From an uncultured Pelagibacteraceae bacterium (GTDB lineage: Bacteria; Pseudomonadota; Alphaproteobacteria; Pelagibacterales; Pelagibacteraceae), in NCBI GenBank assembly GCA_902612605.1, contig CACMDY010000002.1, positions 1 to 64,000 on the forward strand: 64,000 nt of DNA, written 5' to 3'. The translations under genes were made by a program, and so were the position numbers. Shown in pieces: positions 26,290 to 35,902 of this stretch. Below the pieces are notes generated by a model. It was not told the origin of the DNA and did not search any database. It worked only from the letters and a program-made list of their open reading frames with translations. Numbering within the stretch: position 1 is the stretch's first letter; each line of letters opens with the position of its first letter.

Positions 26290-27645
26290 ATGGCAACAGA
26301 AATATTAATTATTGATGATAATGCAGATATAAGAAATATTCTTGATGAATTAATTCAAGATGCTGGTTATAAAACAAGACTTGCTGCAAATTTTAACCAA
26401 GGACTTTCTGAAATTGATAAAAAATTACCTGATGTAGCAATCATAGACGTTAAATTAGATAAAGGTGACAATGATGGAATTCAATTGTTAGAACATATTA
26501 AAACTAAAAGCACAGATATTCCTGTAATAATAATTTCAGGACATGCAAATATTGAGATGGCTATTAATTCACTTAGATCAGGTGCGTTTGAATTTATTCA
26601 AAAACCTTTTGATAAAGAGCGGCTACTAAATTTTGTAAAAAGAGCTGTAGAAAATCTTAACCTAAAGAAAGAGAACAAATCTTTATCAAATAAATTATTT
26701 CATTCATTTGAAATTGTTGGAAAAAGTACAAATATTACCTCTATAAAAGATCAAATTCAGAAATTGTCTCAATCTGAAAGTAGAGTTTTTATAAGTGGAC
26801 CAACTGGTTCTGGAAAAGAATTGATTTCGAGAAAAATATATAAAAACTCAAAAAGGTCAAAAGGTCCGTTTGTAATTATCAATGGAGCTTTATTAGATTC
26901 AAAAAAATATGAACTAGAACTTTTTGGTGAAGAAAGAAATGATGGCTCAATCAACTATGGAGCATTAGAAAAGGCATCAGGTGGCGTACTGTTAATCGAT
27001 GAAGTAACAGAAATACCATTAGAAACTCAATCTAAAATATTGAGAGTTGTAATTGATCAAAAATTTAAAAGAATTAATAGCAATCATGACATCAAAGTTG
27101 ATGTAAGAATAATTTGCGCATCTAGTAAAAATATTAATCTCGAAATTAAAAATGGAAATTTCCGTGAAGACTTGTTTCACAGATTAAATGTATTTAATAT
27201 TGAAATAGAACCTTTGAATAAAAGAATTGAGGATATTCCTTTATTAATCGAGTATTTTATAGATAATATTTGCAATACCTACAATTATAAAAAATTTAAA
27301 ATAAGAGATGATAATTATCTTTTAAATTATGATTGGCCAGGAAATGTAAGAGAATTACGTAATCTTATTGAAAGAATTGCAATTCTATCTCCTGGAAATG
27401 ATGAGGAAAAAATTTTAAATATTATTAAAGAATCTCTATCTAAATCAGCAAATGAAACTTTTTCAGTTGCAGATAATTTATCTATACCATTAAGAGAAGC
27501 GAGAGAAAATTTCGAAAAAGAATATTTAATATCTCAAATAAAAAAATTTGGTGGAAATATATCAAAAACTGCAAAATTTGTTGGTATGGAAAGATCTGCA
27601 CTTCATAGAAAGCTTAAATTATTAGGCGTTAAGGATCTTAACTAA
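26290..27645 (+). CDS. ntrX: Response regulator NtrX (AAA+ type, GAFTGA motif absent)
   Basis: Partner of NtrY. The receiver domain carries phospho-acceptor Asp53 (IIDVKL), with IISGHAN and FIQKPF. The AAA+ domain has Walker A GPTGSGKE (170-177), Walker B LLIDEV (234-239), an FREDLFHRLNVF arginine finger region and NYDWPGNVRELRNL. A Fis-type HTH ends the protein (NISKTAKFVGMERSALHRKLKLLG). Between ELFG (210-213) and GALEKA (224-229), where sigma-54 activators have GAFTGA, the sequence is EERNDGSINY, so it probably cannot remodel sigma-54 holoenzyme. This is common in NtrX proteins. It would act as a conventional regulator of sigma-70 promoters. Confidence 0.93.
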   Translation: MATEILIIDDNADIRNILDELIQDAGYKTRLAANFNQGLSEIDKKLPDVAIIDVKLDKGDNDGIQLLEHIKTKSTDIPVIIISGHANIEMAINSLRSGAFEFIQKPFDKERLLNFVKRAVENLNLKKENKSLSNKLFHSFEIVGKSTNITSIKDQIQKLSQSESRVFISGPTGSGKELISRKIYKNSKRSKGPFVIINGALLDSKKYELELFGEERNDGSINYGALEKASGGVLLIDEVTEIPLETQSKILRVVIDQKFKRINSNHDIKVDVRIICASSKNINLEIKNGNFREDLFHRLNVFNIEIEPLNKRIEDIPLLIEYFIDNICNTYNYKKFKIRDDNYLLNYDWPGNVRELRNLIERIAILSPGNDEEKILNIIKESLSKSANETFSVADNLSIPLREARENFEKEYLISQIKKFGGNISKTAKFVGMERSALHRKLKLLGVKDLN

Positions 27646-29018
27646 TGAATATAATAATTTGTGGTGCTGGTAGAGTAGGTTTTACTATAGCAAAACAACT
27701 AACTGAGCAAAATCATTCTATAACAGTTATTGATCAATCAAGTGAGGATATTCAAAAAATTAATGAGTCTCTTGATGTAAAAGCAATTGTGGGTAAGGCT
27801 ACATCTCCTGAAATTTTAGACAGGGCCAATACCACAGAAGCCGATATGCTAATAGCAGTTACAAGAAATGACGAAATAAATATGCTTATTTGTCAAATAG
27901 CATATTCATTGTTCAAAGTACCAAAAAAAATTGCTCGAATAAGATCTCAGGAATATTTAGATCCAAAATTTTCAAAATTATTTAACAAAGAAAATTTACC
28001 AATAGATTATGTTATATCTCCAGAGCTAGAAATTGCCAAATCACTTCAAAGAAAGCTGGAAGCACCTGGAGCTTTAGATAATGTTCCATTTGCAGAAAAT
28101 AAAATAAGATTATTAGAAATTCTAATTGACGAAAAATGTCCAATTCATGAAACTAAATTAAAAGAATTAACAAATAAATTTCCAAATTTAAATGCATATA
28201 TATTAGGTGTTATCAGAGAAGAAAGTTTTAAAATATTAAAGAAAGACGATAAACTTCAACATAATGATAAAGCTTACGTTATTGTGAACTCAAATCAAAT
28301 GGAAGAGACTCTTAAAGTCTTTGGACATAATGAAAAGATTGCAAATAAAATACTTATTATTGGTGGTGGCAATATTGGATTTAATCTTGCCTCAAACATT
28401 GAAAACAATTTTGAAGAGGCCAGAGTAAAAATTATTGAGAAAGATAAAAATAGAGCCGAATATATTGCAAATTATTTAAATGATACAATTGTTATAAATG
28501 GAAATGGTTTGGATGAAGACGTATTGAATGAAGCTAATTTAGATGAAGTCGAAACTGTATTAGCTTTAACAAATGACGATGAAGATAATCTTATGGTAAG
28601 CGTTCTTGTTGAGAAATTCTCAAAAGATAAAAGAACTATGGCTTTAGTTAATAAACCCAATTATTCACTTTTACAATCATCTTTAAAAATTGATGATTTA
28701 ATTGATCCTAGAATGAGTACAGTTTCTAGTATTTTGAAACATGTTCATAAAGGTACAATTGAAAATGCTTACACAATCTTAAACGGTGAATACGAAGTTA
28801 TTGAAGCTGATATTTTAGAGTCATCAGAATTAGTAAATAAAGAGTTAAAAAATGCAGATTTACCTGATGAAATTCGTGTGGGTGCAATTTTGAGAGATAA
28901 TAAGTTTATACTTCCTTCATCTAAATATATATTTCAGAAAGATGATACAGTTGTATTGTTAGCTAAAAGAGACCAATTATCTTTAGTGGAAAATTTATTT
29001 AGAATTAGCTCTATCTAA
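27645..29018 (+). CDS. trkA: Potassium uptake regulator TrkA
   Basis: Cytosolic NAD-binding gating subunit of the Trk potassium channel. The 457 residues are a duplicated RCK module. The first Rossmann fold has GAGRVGFTIAKQL (6-18) and ends with a TrkA-C domain; the second begins ILIIGGGNIGFNLA near 232 and has its own TrkA-C domain at the end (DDTVVLLAKRDQL). TrkH, the membrane subunit, follows after 3 bases. The ntrYX-trkAH linkage is widespread in alphaproteobacteria. Overlap with ntrX is one base (TAATG). Confidence 0.95.
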   Translation: MNIIICGAGRVGFTIAKQLTEQNHSITVIDQSSEDIQKINESLDVKAIVGKATSPEILDRANTTEADMLIAVTRNDEINMLICQIAYSLFKVPKKIARIRSQEYLDPKFSKLFNKENLPIDYVISPELEIAKSLQRKLEAPGALDNVPFAENKIRLLEILIDEKCPIHETKLKELTNKFPNLNAYILGVIREESFKILKKDDKLQHNDKAYVIVNSNQMEETLKVFGHNEKIANKILIIGGGNIGFNLASNIENNFEEARVKIIEKDKNRAEYIANYLNDTIVINGNGLDEDVLNEANLDEVETVLALTNDDEDNLMVSVLVEKFSKDKRTMALVNKPNYSLLQSSLKIDDLIDPRMSTVSSILKHVHKGTIENAYTILNGEYEVIEADILESSELVNKELKNADLPDEIRVGAILRDNKFILPSSKYIFQKDDTVVLLAKRDQLSLVENLFRISSI

Positions 29019-29021
29019 TAA

Positions 29022-30431
29022 ATGAATATTTTCAGCCTAAAATATTTCGGCATTTTTTTTCTTATTATAAGTTTTTTCTCATTTTTTAATATTATTTATT
29101 CTTATTATTTTAATCTTTTAAATAATCTTAGTAGTTATATTTTTACATTTTCAACAACCCTAATAATTGGACTTTTTTTTATTTTATTTAAAAAATACAA
29201 ATATGAGAAAATTGACTTGTTTAAGAGAATTCTAATTGTTTTAACTGGTTATTTAATCCTACCTGCCACAATATCTTTACCTTATTACTTAAATATAGAT
29301 AGTTTAGGTTTAATTAATTGTTACTTTGAGGCTATTTCTGGTTTTACTTCTACAGGATTCACGATTTTTAATGATTTGCAACAATTAGATCAAACATTAA
29401 TTTTGTGGAGATCCAGTTCGCAATGGATAGGAGGTTTATATTTTTTATTTTCAATACTATTACTTATAGATGTATTTGATGAAAATTTAAAAAGATCTTT
29501 GACAAATTATATTTCTTTAAATTCTTCAGAGATATTTAAACAAGTATTTAAAATAATAGTTATCTACTTATCTATGACAATTTTAATATTTTTAATGTTG
29601 AAATTAGTAAATATTAGATCTTATGATGCTTACAACTATTCTCTTACAATAATATCGTCTGGTGGATTTTTACCTAATGATAATTTTGACACTACTTTTA
29701 CTACAGACATAAGTAAAATTATTCTATCTATATCGATGTTATTTTCTTTTTTTAGTCTTTTTTTTATTTTTAATCTTATTTTTTTTAAGAAAAAAAATAT
29801 TAATTATTTAAGTGAAGATATTAATATTTTAATTTACCTTTTAATCGTAATTGTATTATCATTTATTTTTTTTAATTATGATAACAATTTTTTGAATGTA
29901 CTAGTTTCTATTTCAAGCAGTGTTTCAAATATAGGAATTTCATTTGAACAAGTACCCAAAAATCTTGTTTTTTTTTTTCTTATACTTGTTGTACTTGGTG
30001 GTTCTTTTTTTTCGACTAGCTCTGGTTTGAGAGTAATAAAAGTTTTAACTTTAATTAAATTTTCCTTAAATAATTTGTTATCTCATTCAAAACCAAACCA
30101 AATTTATTCAAATAAATTATCATTAAATAAAATTAGTGCTAATATTAATGATATTAATAAATATTTTTTTGCAATAATTATTTTTATATTTTCTCTATTC
30201 TTAATAACAATATTGCTAACTATTTCTAAGTTAGATTTTGAAGTATCTTTTAAATTAGGCATTTTAACTATAATGAATACAGTTAATTCTGAAATGTATA
30301 CTCTAGCTAACGTAGATTTTTATAATTTTAATATATTCAGTAAAATTTCATTAATTATTTTTATGATTATTGGAAGAATTGAACTATTAACTGTGATTAT
30401 TTTATTAAAAAAATTTCTTTTCAAAAATTAA
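29022..30431 (+). CDS. trkH: Potassium uptake membrane subunit TrkH
   Basis: Forms the potassium-conducting pore gated by TrkA. The 469 residues are almost entirely hydrophobic helices arranged in four helix-pore-helix units. Pore-loop sequences visible are SGFTSTGFTIF, ISSGGFLPND, SSVSNIGISF and NTVNSEMYT. WRSSSQWIGGLYF and GGSFFSTSSGLRVIKVL also match TrkH. The fourth loop lacks an obvious glycine at the filter position, as is often tolerated in this family. No terminator is obvious before the tRNA-Arg gene 24 bases downstream. Confidence 0.92.
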   Translation: MNIFSLKYFGIFFLIISFFSFFNIIYSYYFNLLNNLSSYIFTFSTTLIIGLFFILFKKYKYEKIDLFKRILIVLTGYLILPATISLPYYLNIDSLGLINCYFEAISGFTSTGFTIFNDLQQLDQTLILWRSSSQWIGGLYFLFSILLLIDVFDENLKRSLTNYISLNSSEIFKQVFKIIVIYLSMTILIFLMLKLVNIRSYDAYNYSLTIISSGGFLPNDNFDTTFTTDISKIILSISMLFSFFSLFFIFNLIFFKKKNINYLSEDINILIYLLIVIVLSFIFFNYDNNFLNVLVSISSSVSNIGISFEQVPKNLVFFFLILVVLGGSFFSTSSGLRVIKVLTLIKFSLNNLLSHSKPNQIYSNKLSLNKISANINDINKYFFAIIIFIFSLFLITILLTISKLDFEVSFKLGILTIMNTVNSEMYTLANVDFYNFNIFSKISLIIFMIIGRIELLTVIILLKKFLFKN

Positions 30432-30455
30432 ATTAGTATTATAAATCAATCTTGT

Positions 30456-30532
30456 GCGCTCTTAGCTCAGCTGGATAGAGCAACGGTTTTCTAAACCGTA
30501 GGTCGAAGGTTCGAATCCTTCAGAGCGCGCCA
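30456..30532 (+). tRNA. tRNA-Arg (anticodon TCT)
   Basis: A 77-base cloverleaf with encoded CCA. The acceptor arms GCGCTCT (30456-30462) and AGAGCGC (30522-30528) pair fully, followed by discriminator G and CCA. The anticodon arm is ACGGT-TTTCTAA-ACCGT with TCT at positions 34-36, reading AGA/AGG, the arginine codons preferred in this AT-rich genome. The T arm contains GGTTCGAATCC. It lies between trkH and aapJ. Confidence 0.97.
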
Positions 30533-30604
30533 TAACCAAATAAAGCATAAATTTTGCGATTTATTTAATATTGATGAGTTTCTTTGTTTCTGCTTTACTT
30601 GGAC

Positions 30605-30642
30605 AATTCAAAAAATAATTTGAATTATTTGTTAACAAATAA
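30605..30642 (+). promoter_or_regulatory. Hairpin plus palindrome in the aapJ leader
   Basis: Two adjacent symmetric elements precede aapJ. An inverted repeat AATTCAAA (30605-30612) / TTTGAATT (30619-30626) has a 6-base loop. The perfect 18-base palindrome TTATTTGTTAACAAATAA covers 30625-30642 and ends 20 bases before the aapJ ATG, just ahead of the ribosome-binding site GAGG (30651-30654). It could be an operator or a 5'-UTR structure; which one is not decidable from sequence alone. The rest of the 130-base tRNA-aapJ gap shows nothing else recognisable. Confidence 0.45.
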
Positions 30643-30662
30643 ATAAACAAGAGGAATATATA

Positions 30663-31703
30663 ATGTTTAAATTAGTAAAACGATTGACTTCTGTTGTTGC
30701 TATGTTTGCTGTTCTATTTACTTTTACAACAGAAACTATGGCTGCAAAAAAGTCAAAAACTCTTAAAAACACACAGAAAAAAGGTTTTGTGAGATGTGGT
30801 GTTTCACAAGGTCTACCAGGATTTTCTAATGCTGATGCTGCAGGAAACTGGACTGGTGTTGACGTTGATGTATGTAGAGCAGTAGCTGCTGCAGTATTAG
30901 GTGATTCAAGTAAAGTTAAATTTACTCCACTAAGTGCTAAAGAAAGATTTACTGCATTAACATCTAACGAGATAGATATTCTATCTAGAAATACTACTTG
31001 GACTCTTTCAAGGGATGCGGATATCGGTCTTACTTTCGTAGGAGTAAACTTCTATGACGGTCAAGGTTTTATGGTTAGAAAAAATTCAGGAATTTCATCA
31101 GTTAATGATTTTAAAGCTGGTGTTTCTGCATGTACTAACCTTGGAACTACAACAGAGCTTAATATGAGAGATTTCTTTAATTCAAAAGGAATTAAATATG
31201 AGCCAGTCACTTTTGAAAAAGCTGACGAAGTTGTAGCTGCTTATGATGCAGGTAGATGTGATACATATACTACTGATAAATCTGGATTAGCTGCTCAAAG
31301 AATTAAATTGAGTAATCCAGATGACCATATGGTATTACCTGAAACTATTTCAAAAGAGCCATTAGGCCCAGTTGTTAGACAAGGTGATTCTGTTTGGGAA
31401 GATATCGTAAGATGGTCACTAAACACTATGATCGAAGCTGAAGAGTATGGCGTAACATCAGCAAATGCTGATTCTATGAAAACTTCAGATAATCCAGCTG
31501 TAAAAAGACTAGTTGGTGCCGAAGGTGAATTAGGAGCTGCTCTAGGTTTAGATAATGAGTGGAGTTTAAGAATAATCAAGCAAGTTGGTAACTACGGTGA
31601 AAGCTATAAAAGAAATATAGCTGATACCGGAATTCTACCTGATAGAGGTCCAAATCAGTTATGGACAAAAGGTGGAATACTTTACGTACCGCCAGCAAGA
31701 TAA
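30663..31703 (+). CDS. aapJ: General L-amino acid ABC transporter, periplasmic binding protein
   Basis: Captures amino acids in the periplasm for AapQMP. The 346 residues start with a signal peptide (about 1-28, ending TETMAA). The mature solute-binding family 3 protein follows, with KKGFVRCGVSQGLPGFSNAD, WTGVDVDVCRAVAAAVLG, LSAKERFTALTSNEIDILSRN, CTNLGTTTELNMRDFF and the C-terminal region GILPDRGPNQLWTKGGILYVPP. A consensus-like GAGG ribosome site lies 8 bases ahead of the ATG. Codon use is richer in optimal codons than its neighbours, which suggests high expression. A strong terminator follows, so it can be made in excess over the permease. The E. coli-style name is yhdW. Confidence 0.93.
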   Translation: MFKLVKRLTSVVAMFAVLFTFTTETMAAKKSKTLKNTQKKGFVRCGVSQGLPGFSNADAAGNWTGVDVDVCRAVAAAVLGDSSKVKFTPLSAKERFTALTSNEIDILSRNTTWTLSRDADIGLTFVGVNFYDGQGFMVRKNSGISSVNDFKAGVSACTNLGTTTELNMRDFFNSKGIKYEPVTFEKADEVVAAYDAGRCDTYTTDKSGLAAQRIKLSNPDDHMVLPETISKEPLGPVVRQGDSVWEDIVRWSLNTMIEAEEYGVTSANADSMKTSDNPAVKRLVGAEGELGAALGLDNEWSLRIIKQVGNYGESYKRNIADTGILPDRGPNQLWTKGGILYVPPAR

Positions 31704-31726
31704 TTCTTTTTAAAAAGAATATAAAG

Positions 31727-31755
31727 AGGGCTAGAAAAATCTAGCCCTTTTTTTT
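31727..31755 (+). terminator. Rho-independent terminator after aapJ
   Basis: An 8-bp stem GGGCTAGA (31728-31735) / TCTAGCCC (31740-31747) with an AAAA loop is followed by eight T residues (31748-31755). It lies inside the aap operon, 17 bases before the aapQ GTG, so it should lower permease transcript relative to binding-protein transcript. Confidence 0.9.
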
Positions 31756-31771
31756 ATAAACCTTACTAACA

Positions 31772-32917
31772 GTGAATTTTAAGAAAATATTACCCCAGTT
31801 ACTTACGCTAGTAGTTGTAATTCTAGTATTTGGTTTTTTTTCATATAACGCCCAAGTTAATATGGAAAATAGGGGTATAACATTTGGTTATGGATTTTTA
31901 TCTCAAGAGTCCTCATTTGACGTACAGTTTTCTCTTATAGAGTATGACGGCTCGCATTCTTATTTTAGAGCATATTTAGTTGGATTATTAAATACTATTT
32001 TGGTTTCAGTTATTGGAATTATATTTGCTACAATTATTGGTGTTGTAGTTGGTATAGCCAGATTATCAAAAAATTATCTTATTGAACGAACTGCAGCAAT
32101 ATATGTTGAATTTTTTAGAAACATTCCTTTGTTATTACAAATATTTTTTTGGTATTTTGCAGCTTTAAGAGCATTACCTTTACCAGAAAAAGCAGAACCA
32201 ATGTTTGGAGTTTTCTTCTTAACTATAAAAGGTTTTTTTATTCCAGCTTTTATTTGGAATAATCTAGATATTTTTATTTATTCAGTAATTGCTGCAATAA
32301 TTGCAATATTTTTTGTAAGAGCATATGCTAAAAAAAAGCAAGAAAATCAAGGAACTCAAACTCCCGTTTTATTAATTTCAATTGGTCTTTTAATTATTTT
32401 ACCATTATTAAGTTTTTTACTAGGCGGGGTTGATGCATCAATTGAAATACCAGTTATTGAACAACTATCAAAAACATCATTTACTTATAAAGGAGGACTT
32501 AAATTACCTCCTGAATTAATCTCATTAGCATTAGCTTTATCATTATATACAGCAACTTTTATAGCAGAATGTGTTAGAGCTGGAGTTCAAGGAGTAAGTA
32601 AAGGACAAAAAGAGGCTGCTGCATCAATTGGTTTAACTCCTAATCAAGTTCTTAAATTAGTTGTTATGCCTCAAGCATTGAGGATCATAATTCCTCCAAC
32701 TACAAATCAATATTTAAATTTAACAAAAAATTCTTCACTAGCGGCTGCTATTGCATATCCAGATTTAGTCCTTGTTTTTGCAGGAACTGCTTTGATGCAA
32801 ACAGGAAGAGCAATAGAGATTGTTTCAATTACAATGTTAACTTATTTAACTTTAAGTATAACAATCTCAATTTTTATGAATTGGTATAATAAAAAAATAG
32901 CTATTAAAGAAAAATAA
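31772..32917 (+). CDS. aapQ: General L-amino acid ABC transporter permease AapQ
   Basis: First inner-membrane channel subunit of the Aap system. The 381 residues include N-terminal helices and a His/Glu/Pro-family permease core. YVEFFRNIPLLLQIFFWYF is near the first coupling region. The EAA-type loop is AECVRAGVQGVSKGQKEAAASIGL, followed by QALRIIIPPTTNQYLNLTKNSSLAAAIAYPDLV. The start is GTG at 31772. It overlaps aapM by one base. The E. coli-style name is yhdX. Confidence 0.92.
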   Translation: MNFKKILPQLLTLVVVILVFGFFSYNAQVNMENRGITFGYGFLSQESSFDVQFSLIEYDGSHSYFRAYLVGLLNTILVSVIGIIFATIIGVVVGIARLSKNYLIERTAAIYVEFFRNIPLLLQIFFWYFAALRALPLPEKAEPMFGVFFLTIKGFFIPAFIWNNLDIFIYSVIAAIIAIFFVRAYAKKKQENQGTQTPVLLISIGLLIILPLLSFLLGGVDASIEIPVIEQLSKTSFTYKGGLKLPPELISLALALSLYTATFIAECVRAGVQGVSKGQKEAAASIGLTPNQVLKLVVMPQALRIIIPPTTNQYLNLTKNSSLAAAIAYPDLVLVFAGTALMQTGRAIEIVSITMLTYLTLSITISIFMNWYNKKIAIKEK

Positions 32918-34359
32918 TGAATAAATTAAATATTTTATCACCAGACAAAAATAATCTTTATGCATACTTGTATTCAGGCATCAGTTTATTTTTTTTAAGT
33001 ATTTTAATTGTATTCTTGAACTCTTTTTTTAGTTTAGATTTGACTAGCTTTCTACCAGGAACAATAAGTTACTTTTTGCCTCTAATAATTGGTTTTATTG
33101 GTTTGCATTTAATTAGAATTGAATATTCAGGTATAAAATTTTTAGACATTATTAACAAAAATATTAATACAAATAAATTTAATGCTCTTTTATCATTATT
33201 AATTATATTTGCTGTTATCAAATCGTTACCACCATTGTTAAGTTGGTTCATAATTGATGCAAATTTTGCTGGCGATTCAAAAGATGCATGTTCTGGATCT
33301 GGAGCATGTTGGGCCTATATAAAAACTTGGTTTAATAGATTTATGTATGGAATGTATCCAAATGCTGAACAGTGGAGAATAAATTTATCTTTTATTGCTC
33401 TTGCTTTTCTCGGTGGAGTAGGATTTTTTGCAACAGAAAAATTTAAAAAATATCTAACATTATATTATGTTGTAATTTATCCAATAATTGCATTTTTATT
33501 TATATTCTTTTTTATTTCTGGTGGTCCAATATTTTTTGATTTTTCATATGGAATTATTGCAGCAGTGATCTCTATTATAATTGGTTTCTTTATCCCTTCG
33601 AAATTTAAAATGTATTATTTTTTAATAATACCGATCACGATTTATATATTATTAAAGTATGTATTTTTTTATGAAGAACTAATTGAATTAGGAAAGATAC
33701 AAGCTTTCGAATGGGTTGAAACTGGAGCTTGGGGTGGATTATCACTAACTTTTATAGTTTCATTTTTCTGTTTAATATTCTGTTTTCCAGTTGGATTATT
33801 CTTATCTTTAGGAAGAAGATCTGATTTACCAATAATTAAATACATTTCTATTGGATTTATAGAATTTTGGAGAGGAGTTCCTTTAATAACAGTTTTGTTT
33901 ATGTCGTCTGTTATGTTTCCCATGTTTTTACCAGAGGACATGTTTATAGATAAACTAGTTAGAGTTATAATTGCTATATCATTGTTTGAAGCTGCATATG
34001 TAGCAGAGGTAATTCGAGGTGGTTTACAGGCTTTACCTAGAGGACAATATGATGCTGCAAAATCCTTAGGAATGGGTTACTGGAAAATGCATATATTTGT
34101 GATTTTACCACAAGCCCTTAAATTAGTAATTCCAGGTATAGCTAATACATTTTTAGCACTTGTAAAAGATACACCTCTAATTTTTGTTGTTGGTCTTTTG
34201 GAAATCGTAGGAATGCTTAATCTTGCGAAAACAAATCCTGAATGGTTAGGTTTTGCTATGGAAGGTTATGTGTTTGCTTCAATAGTATTTTTTATTATTT
34301 GCTATGCAATGAGTAAATATAGTTATAATTTAGAGCAAAAATATAAAACTGAGAGATAA
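32917..34359 (+). CDS. aapM: General L-amino acid ABC transporter permease AapM
   Basis: Second channel subunit of the Aap system. The 480 residues contain several extra N-terminal helices, as is usual for AapM. The core has [38 protein letters not shown], the EAA loop [23 protein letters not shown] and [37 protein letters not shown]. It is flanked by one-base overlaps with aapQ and aapP. The E. coli-style name is yhdY. Confidence 0.93.
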   Translation: MNKLNILSPDKNNLYAYLYSGISLFFLSILIVFLNSFFSLDLTSFLPGTISYFLPLIIGFIGLHLIRIEYSGIKFLDIINKNINTNKFNALLSLLIIFAVIKSLPPLLSWFIIDANFAGDSKDACSGSGACWAYIKTWFNRFMYGMYPNAEQWRINLSFIALAFLGGVGFFATEKFKKYLTLYYVVIYPIIAFLFIFFFISGGPIFFDFSYGIIAAVISIIIGFFIPSKFKMYYFLIIPITIYILLKYVFFYEELIELGKIQAFEWVETGAWGGLSLTFIVSFFCLIFCFPVGLFLSLGRRSDLPIIKYISIGFIEFWRGVPLITVLFMSSVMFPMFLPEDMFIDKLVRVIIAISLFEAAYVAEVIRGGLQALPRGQYDAAKSLGMGYWKMHIFVILPQALKLVIPGIANTFLALVKDTPLIFVVGLLEIVGMLNLAKTNPEWLGFAMEGYVFASIVFFIICYAMSKYSYNLEQKYKTER

Positions 34360-35093
34360 TGTCAGATAAAATAATTCAAATAAAAGAGATGAATAAATGG
34401 TTTGGAGATTTCCAAGTCTTAAAAAACATTAATTTAGACGTAGAGAAAAATAAAAAAATTGTTGTTTGTGGTCCGTCTGGTTCAGGTAAATCTACATTAA
34501 TTAGATGTATTAATAGACTTGAAGAACACCAGGAAGGATCAATTGTTGTTGATGGAACTGAATTAACTGAAGAGACAAAAAATATAGAACAAATAAGAGC
34601 TGAGGTTGGAATGGTTTTTCAACAATTTAATTTATTTCCTCATTTATCAATATTGGATAACTGCACATTGGCACCAATATGGGTAAAAAAAATGCCTAAA
34701 AAAGATGCTGAGGCATTAGCTTTAAAGCATTTAGAAAAAGTTCAGATTGCTGATCAAGCTTATAAATATCCGGGCCAACTTTCTGGTGGTCAACAACAAA
34801 GATGTGCAATAGCGAGAGCGTTGTGTATGGAGCCAAAAATAATGCTTTTTGATGAGCCAACGTCAGCATTAGATCCTGAAATGATTAAAGAAGTTTTAGA
34901 TGCAATGGTTAATTTAGCTAAGGCTGGTATGACTATGATTGTTGTAACACATGAGATGGGGTTTGCAAAAGAAGTTGCAGATGAAGTTATTTTTATGGAT
35001 GAAGGTATGATAGTAGAACAGGCAGAAACAAAAGAGTTTTTTGCTAACCCAAAAAGTGATAGAACAAAGCTTTTTTTGAGCCAAATATTATAA
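34359..35093 (+). CDS. aapP: General L-amino acid ABC transporter ATPase AapP
   Basis: Cytosolic ATPase that powers AapQM. The 244 residues show an A-loop region ([10 protein letters not shown]), Walker [10 protein letters not shown] (38-46) and the Q loop [11 protein letters not shown]. The signature LSGGQQQR (141-148), Walker [13 protein letters not shown] (162-173) and the H-loop VVTHEMGFA complete the ATPase core. It is very close to the polar amino acid GlnQ/AapP group. It is the last gene of the operon; I see no hairpin terminator in the 145-base gap that follows. That gap contains a TTGACA (35123-35128), a possible -35 element for the next gene. Confidence 0.94.
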   Translation: MSDKIIQIKEMNKWFGDFQVLKNINLDVEKNKKIVVCGPSGSGKSTLIRCINRLEEHQEGSIVVDGTELTEETKNIEQIRAEVGMVFQQFNLFPHLSILDNCTLAPIWVKKMPKKDAEALALKHLEKVQIADQAYKYPGQLSGGQQQRCAIARALCMEPKIMLFDEPTSALDPEMIKEVLDAMVNLAKAGMTMIVVTHEMGFAKEVADEVIFMDEGMIVEQAETKEFFANPKSDRTKLFLSQIL

Positions 35094-35238
35094 AAATTAT
35101 AACTAAATTGCTAAAAAGTCGCTTGACAGCTTTATAAAATCTTAAAAATTATTATTCTTTTTAAAATTATTTTACTTGAAATAACTTTTTGATTTCTATT
35201 AACTCAACTTATTATTTTTAATTAAAGAGGGGTCTTTG

Positions 35239-35610
35239 ATGGAAGAAAATTTCAATAAACATCTAGGTAATAAATTAAAACTTAGACGTTTGGCTTTAGG
35301 TTTAACGCAAACTAAAGTCGCAAAAGCAATAAATGTTACATTTCAACAAATACAAAAATATGAAAAAGGAACAAATGGTGTAAGTTCGATTAGATTACTA
35401 CAACTATCTAACTATCTTAAAGTACCAATAAACTATTTTTTTGAAGATTTTTCAGAATATTTGATAAATTTAGAAAAATCTAAAGAAGGTCATATGAATG
35501 TTAACTATAATTTTTTAGTTAAAGTTTATTCTGAACTTACTCAAGATCAAAAAATTAAGTTTAGTAAAAACATTCAGATCAACCAAGTAAATATTTCTAA
35601 AACAGGATAA
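35239..35610 (+). CDS. XRE-family helix-turn-helix transcriptional regulator
   Basis: A 123-residue DNA-binding protein with one Cro/CI-type HTH (about 10-65). GNKLKLRRLALGLTQTKVAKAINV leads into FQQIQKYEKGTNGVSSIRLLQLSNYLKVPINYFFED. A short helical C-terminal region of about 50 residues has no recognised domain. I chose the ATG at 35239 over the TTG just before it because it is 9 bases after an AGAGGGG ribosome-binding site. Single-gene XRE regulators of this length are common in alphaproteobacteria. The target is unknown; nothing adjacent suggests a toxin-antitoxin or phage context. Confidence 0.85.
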   Translation: MEENFNKHLGNKLKLRRLALGLTQTKVAKAINVTFQQIQKYEKGTNGVSSIRLLQLSNYLKVPINYFFEDFSEYLINLEKSKEGHMNVNYNFLVKVYSELTQDQKIKFSKNIQINQVNISKTG

Positions 35611-35622
35611 CTGATTTTCAAT

Positions 35623-35698
35623 TGGCTCCTCGGGCAGGACTCGAACCTGCGACCAATTGATTAACAGTCAACTGCTCTACCAACTGAGCTACCGAGGA
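35623..35698 (-). tRNA. tRNA-Asn (anticodon GTT)
   Basis: A 76-base cloverleaf on the minus strand with encoded CCA. The acceptor arms TCCTCGG and CCGAGGA pair fully. The anticodon loop is CTGTTAA with GTT, and the T arm is CAGGTTCGAACCTG. It ends 12 bases from the XRE gene stop, convergent with it. Confidence 0.97.
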
Positions 35699-35751
35699 AT
35701 GTAAAATCACAACTTACTTTTTTTTTATATTATCTCAACAAAAATAAATTG

Positions 35752-35825
35752 TGGAGGCAACGCCCGGAATCGAACCGGGATACAAGGATTTGCAATCCTC
35801 TGCGTAACCATTCCGCCACGTTGCC
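35752..35825 (-). tRNA. tRNA-Cys (anticodon GCA)
   Basis: A 74-base cloverleaf on the minus strand with encoded CCA. The acceptor arms GGCAACG and CGTTGCC pair fully. The anticodon arm is AGGAT-TGCAAAT-CC with GCA, and the T arm is CCCGGTTCGATTCCGGG. It is probably co-transcribed with tRNA-Asn 53 bases downstream. Confidence 0.97.
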
Positions 35826-35902
35826 ATGAATTAAATATTCAATGAGGACATATATAATTAATTTTATAATTTAGTCTATAAATTTAACGGATAATTTCAT
35901 TG

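Noticed and set aside
35123-35128. TTGACA as a firm promoter for the XRE regulator
   Set aside because: No convincing -10 element lies at 16-18 bases, so it is only mentioned as a possibility in the aapP entry.
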